Origin: Lachnospiraceae bacterium | GTDB taxonomy: Bacteria; Bacillota; Clostridia; Lachnospirales; Lachnospiraceae | Length of the DNA: 64,000 bases | Direction: 5' to 3' | NCBI GenBank assembly: GCA_017624835.1 | Contig: JAGAMG010000024.1 | Coordinates: forward strand, 1 to 64,000 | Shown: positions 63,859 through 64,000 of the stretch, piece after piece | Layout of the letters: each line of letters opens with the position of its first letter | How positions within the stretch are numbered: position 1 is the first letter of the stretch | Made by a program: the position numbers and the translations under genes | Notes under the pieces: model-generated | Database searches by the model: none | What the model was told of the DNA's origin: nothing | What the model saw: only the letters and a program-made list of their open reading frames with translations

Positions 63859-64000
63859 TTACAGCAGGGACTCATACAGCTTGGTAATATCCTCTACGCT
63901 GGTCTCCTTAGGATTGCCGGGACGGCATGCATCATCATAAGCGGACTGTGCCAGGAAAGGAATATCCTCTCTCTTTACGATTTCCTTCAAGTCAGCAGGG
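63859..64000 (-). CDS. Iron-containing alcohol dehydrogenase, C-terminal end
   Basis: Only the last 46 residues lie in the window; the gene begins beyond the right edge. The visible sequence (FLAQSAYDDACRPGNPKE, VEDITKLYESLL) is the conserved C-terminus of group III iron-dependent alcohol dehydrogenases such as FucO lactaldehyde reductase. The substrate cannot be told from this part. Confidence 0.85.
   Translation of the reverse strand, partial: PADLKEIVKREDIPFLAQSAYDDACRPGNPKETSVEDITKLYESLL

Overview
The window looks like the chromosome of a Gram-positive anaerobe of the class Clostridia, most likely a gut Lachnospiraceae-type bacterium. This is an inference from gene content and style: a dgt-dnaG-rpoD-trmK block, AGGAGG-type ribosome binding sites, lipoproteins with lipoboxes, an anaerobic (CbiK/CbiG/CbiD-type) cobalamin pathway and moderately low G+C. 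Most genes lie on the minus strand.

Layout. 1-2.4 kb: the 3' part of a CobW-type metallochaperone GTPase (cut by the window edge), a HigB/HigA-like toxin-antitoxin pair and a trypsin-like protease lipoprotein. 2.5-8.0 kb: an AT-rich 5.4-kb island bounded by two 41-bp direct repeats (39/41 identical). The right repeat is the 3' end of rnpB, the RNase P RNA gene (7941-8344, minus). Inside are a membrane protein, a decayed IS1182-like transposase, a frameshifted Rossmann-fold gene, an unknown small protein and a tyrosine integrase broken by a stop and a frameshift. The simplest reading is a fossil integrative element that entered the 3' end of rnpB. 8.4-19.5 kb: a glycosyltransferase-39-like membrane protein, a TGS-domain nucleoside kinase, trmK, rpoD, dnaG and dgt, then an esterase / zinc-ribbon membrane protein / condensation-like acyltransferase cassette and a tRNA-Leu(CAG).

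19.8-40.5 kb: about 20 kb of cobalamin biosynthesis and uptake genes read in one direction behind one cobalamin riboswitch and leader terminator. The order is cbiK (as an exported lipoprotein), btuF, btuC, btuD, cbiP, cobT, cobU, cobS, a second CobU-like gene, cobC, cbiB, cobD, cbiC, cbiD, cbiF, cbiG, cbiH, a cbiJ-cbiE-cbiT fusion, cbiA and a Cys-rich small protein. Together they insert cobalt, complete the corrin ring, amidate it, attach the aminopropanol arm and lower ligand, and import corrinoids. No cbiL and no adenosyltransferase gene is visible here.

40.6-49 kb: an orphan FliD C-terminal-like protein, a homocysteine methyltransferase/MTHF reductase, a lipoprotein, tRNA-Leu(AAG), a TetR regulator with a CPBP protease, and two convergent paralogues of the glycosyltransferase-39-like protein whose 3' ends overlap in an 18-bp perfect inverted repeat. 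49.2-55.2 kb: a uronate/2-keto-3-deoxygluconate catabolic operon (kduI, kduD, an RpiB-like isomerase, eda with a C-terminal extension, kdgK) with hairpins in three of its four intercistronic gaps, a cre-like site at its start and a divergent AraC regulator. 55.2-64 kb: YitT and YfhO membrane proteins, a class I glutamine amidotransferase-like hydrolase, a DUF2974 hydrolase, DegV, citrate synthase, a MarR regulator with a long palindrome, and the C-terminus of an iron-containing alcohol dehydrogenase cut by the right edge.
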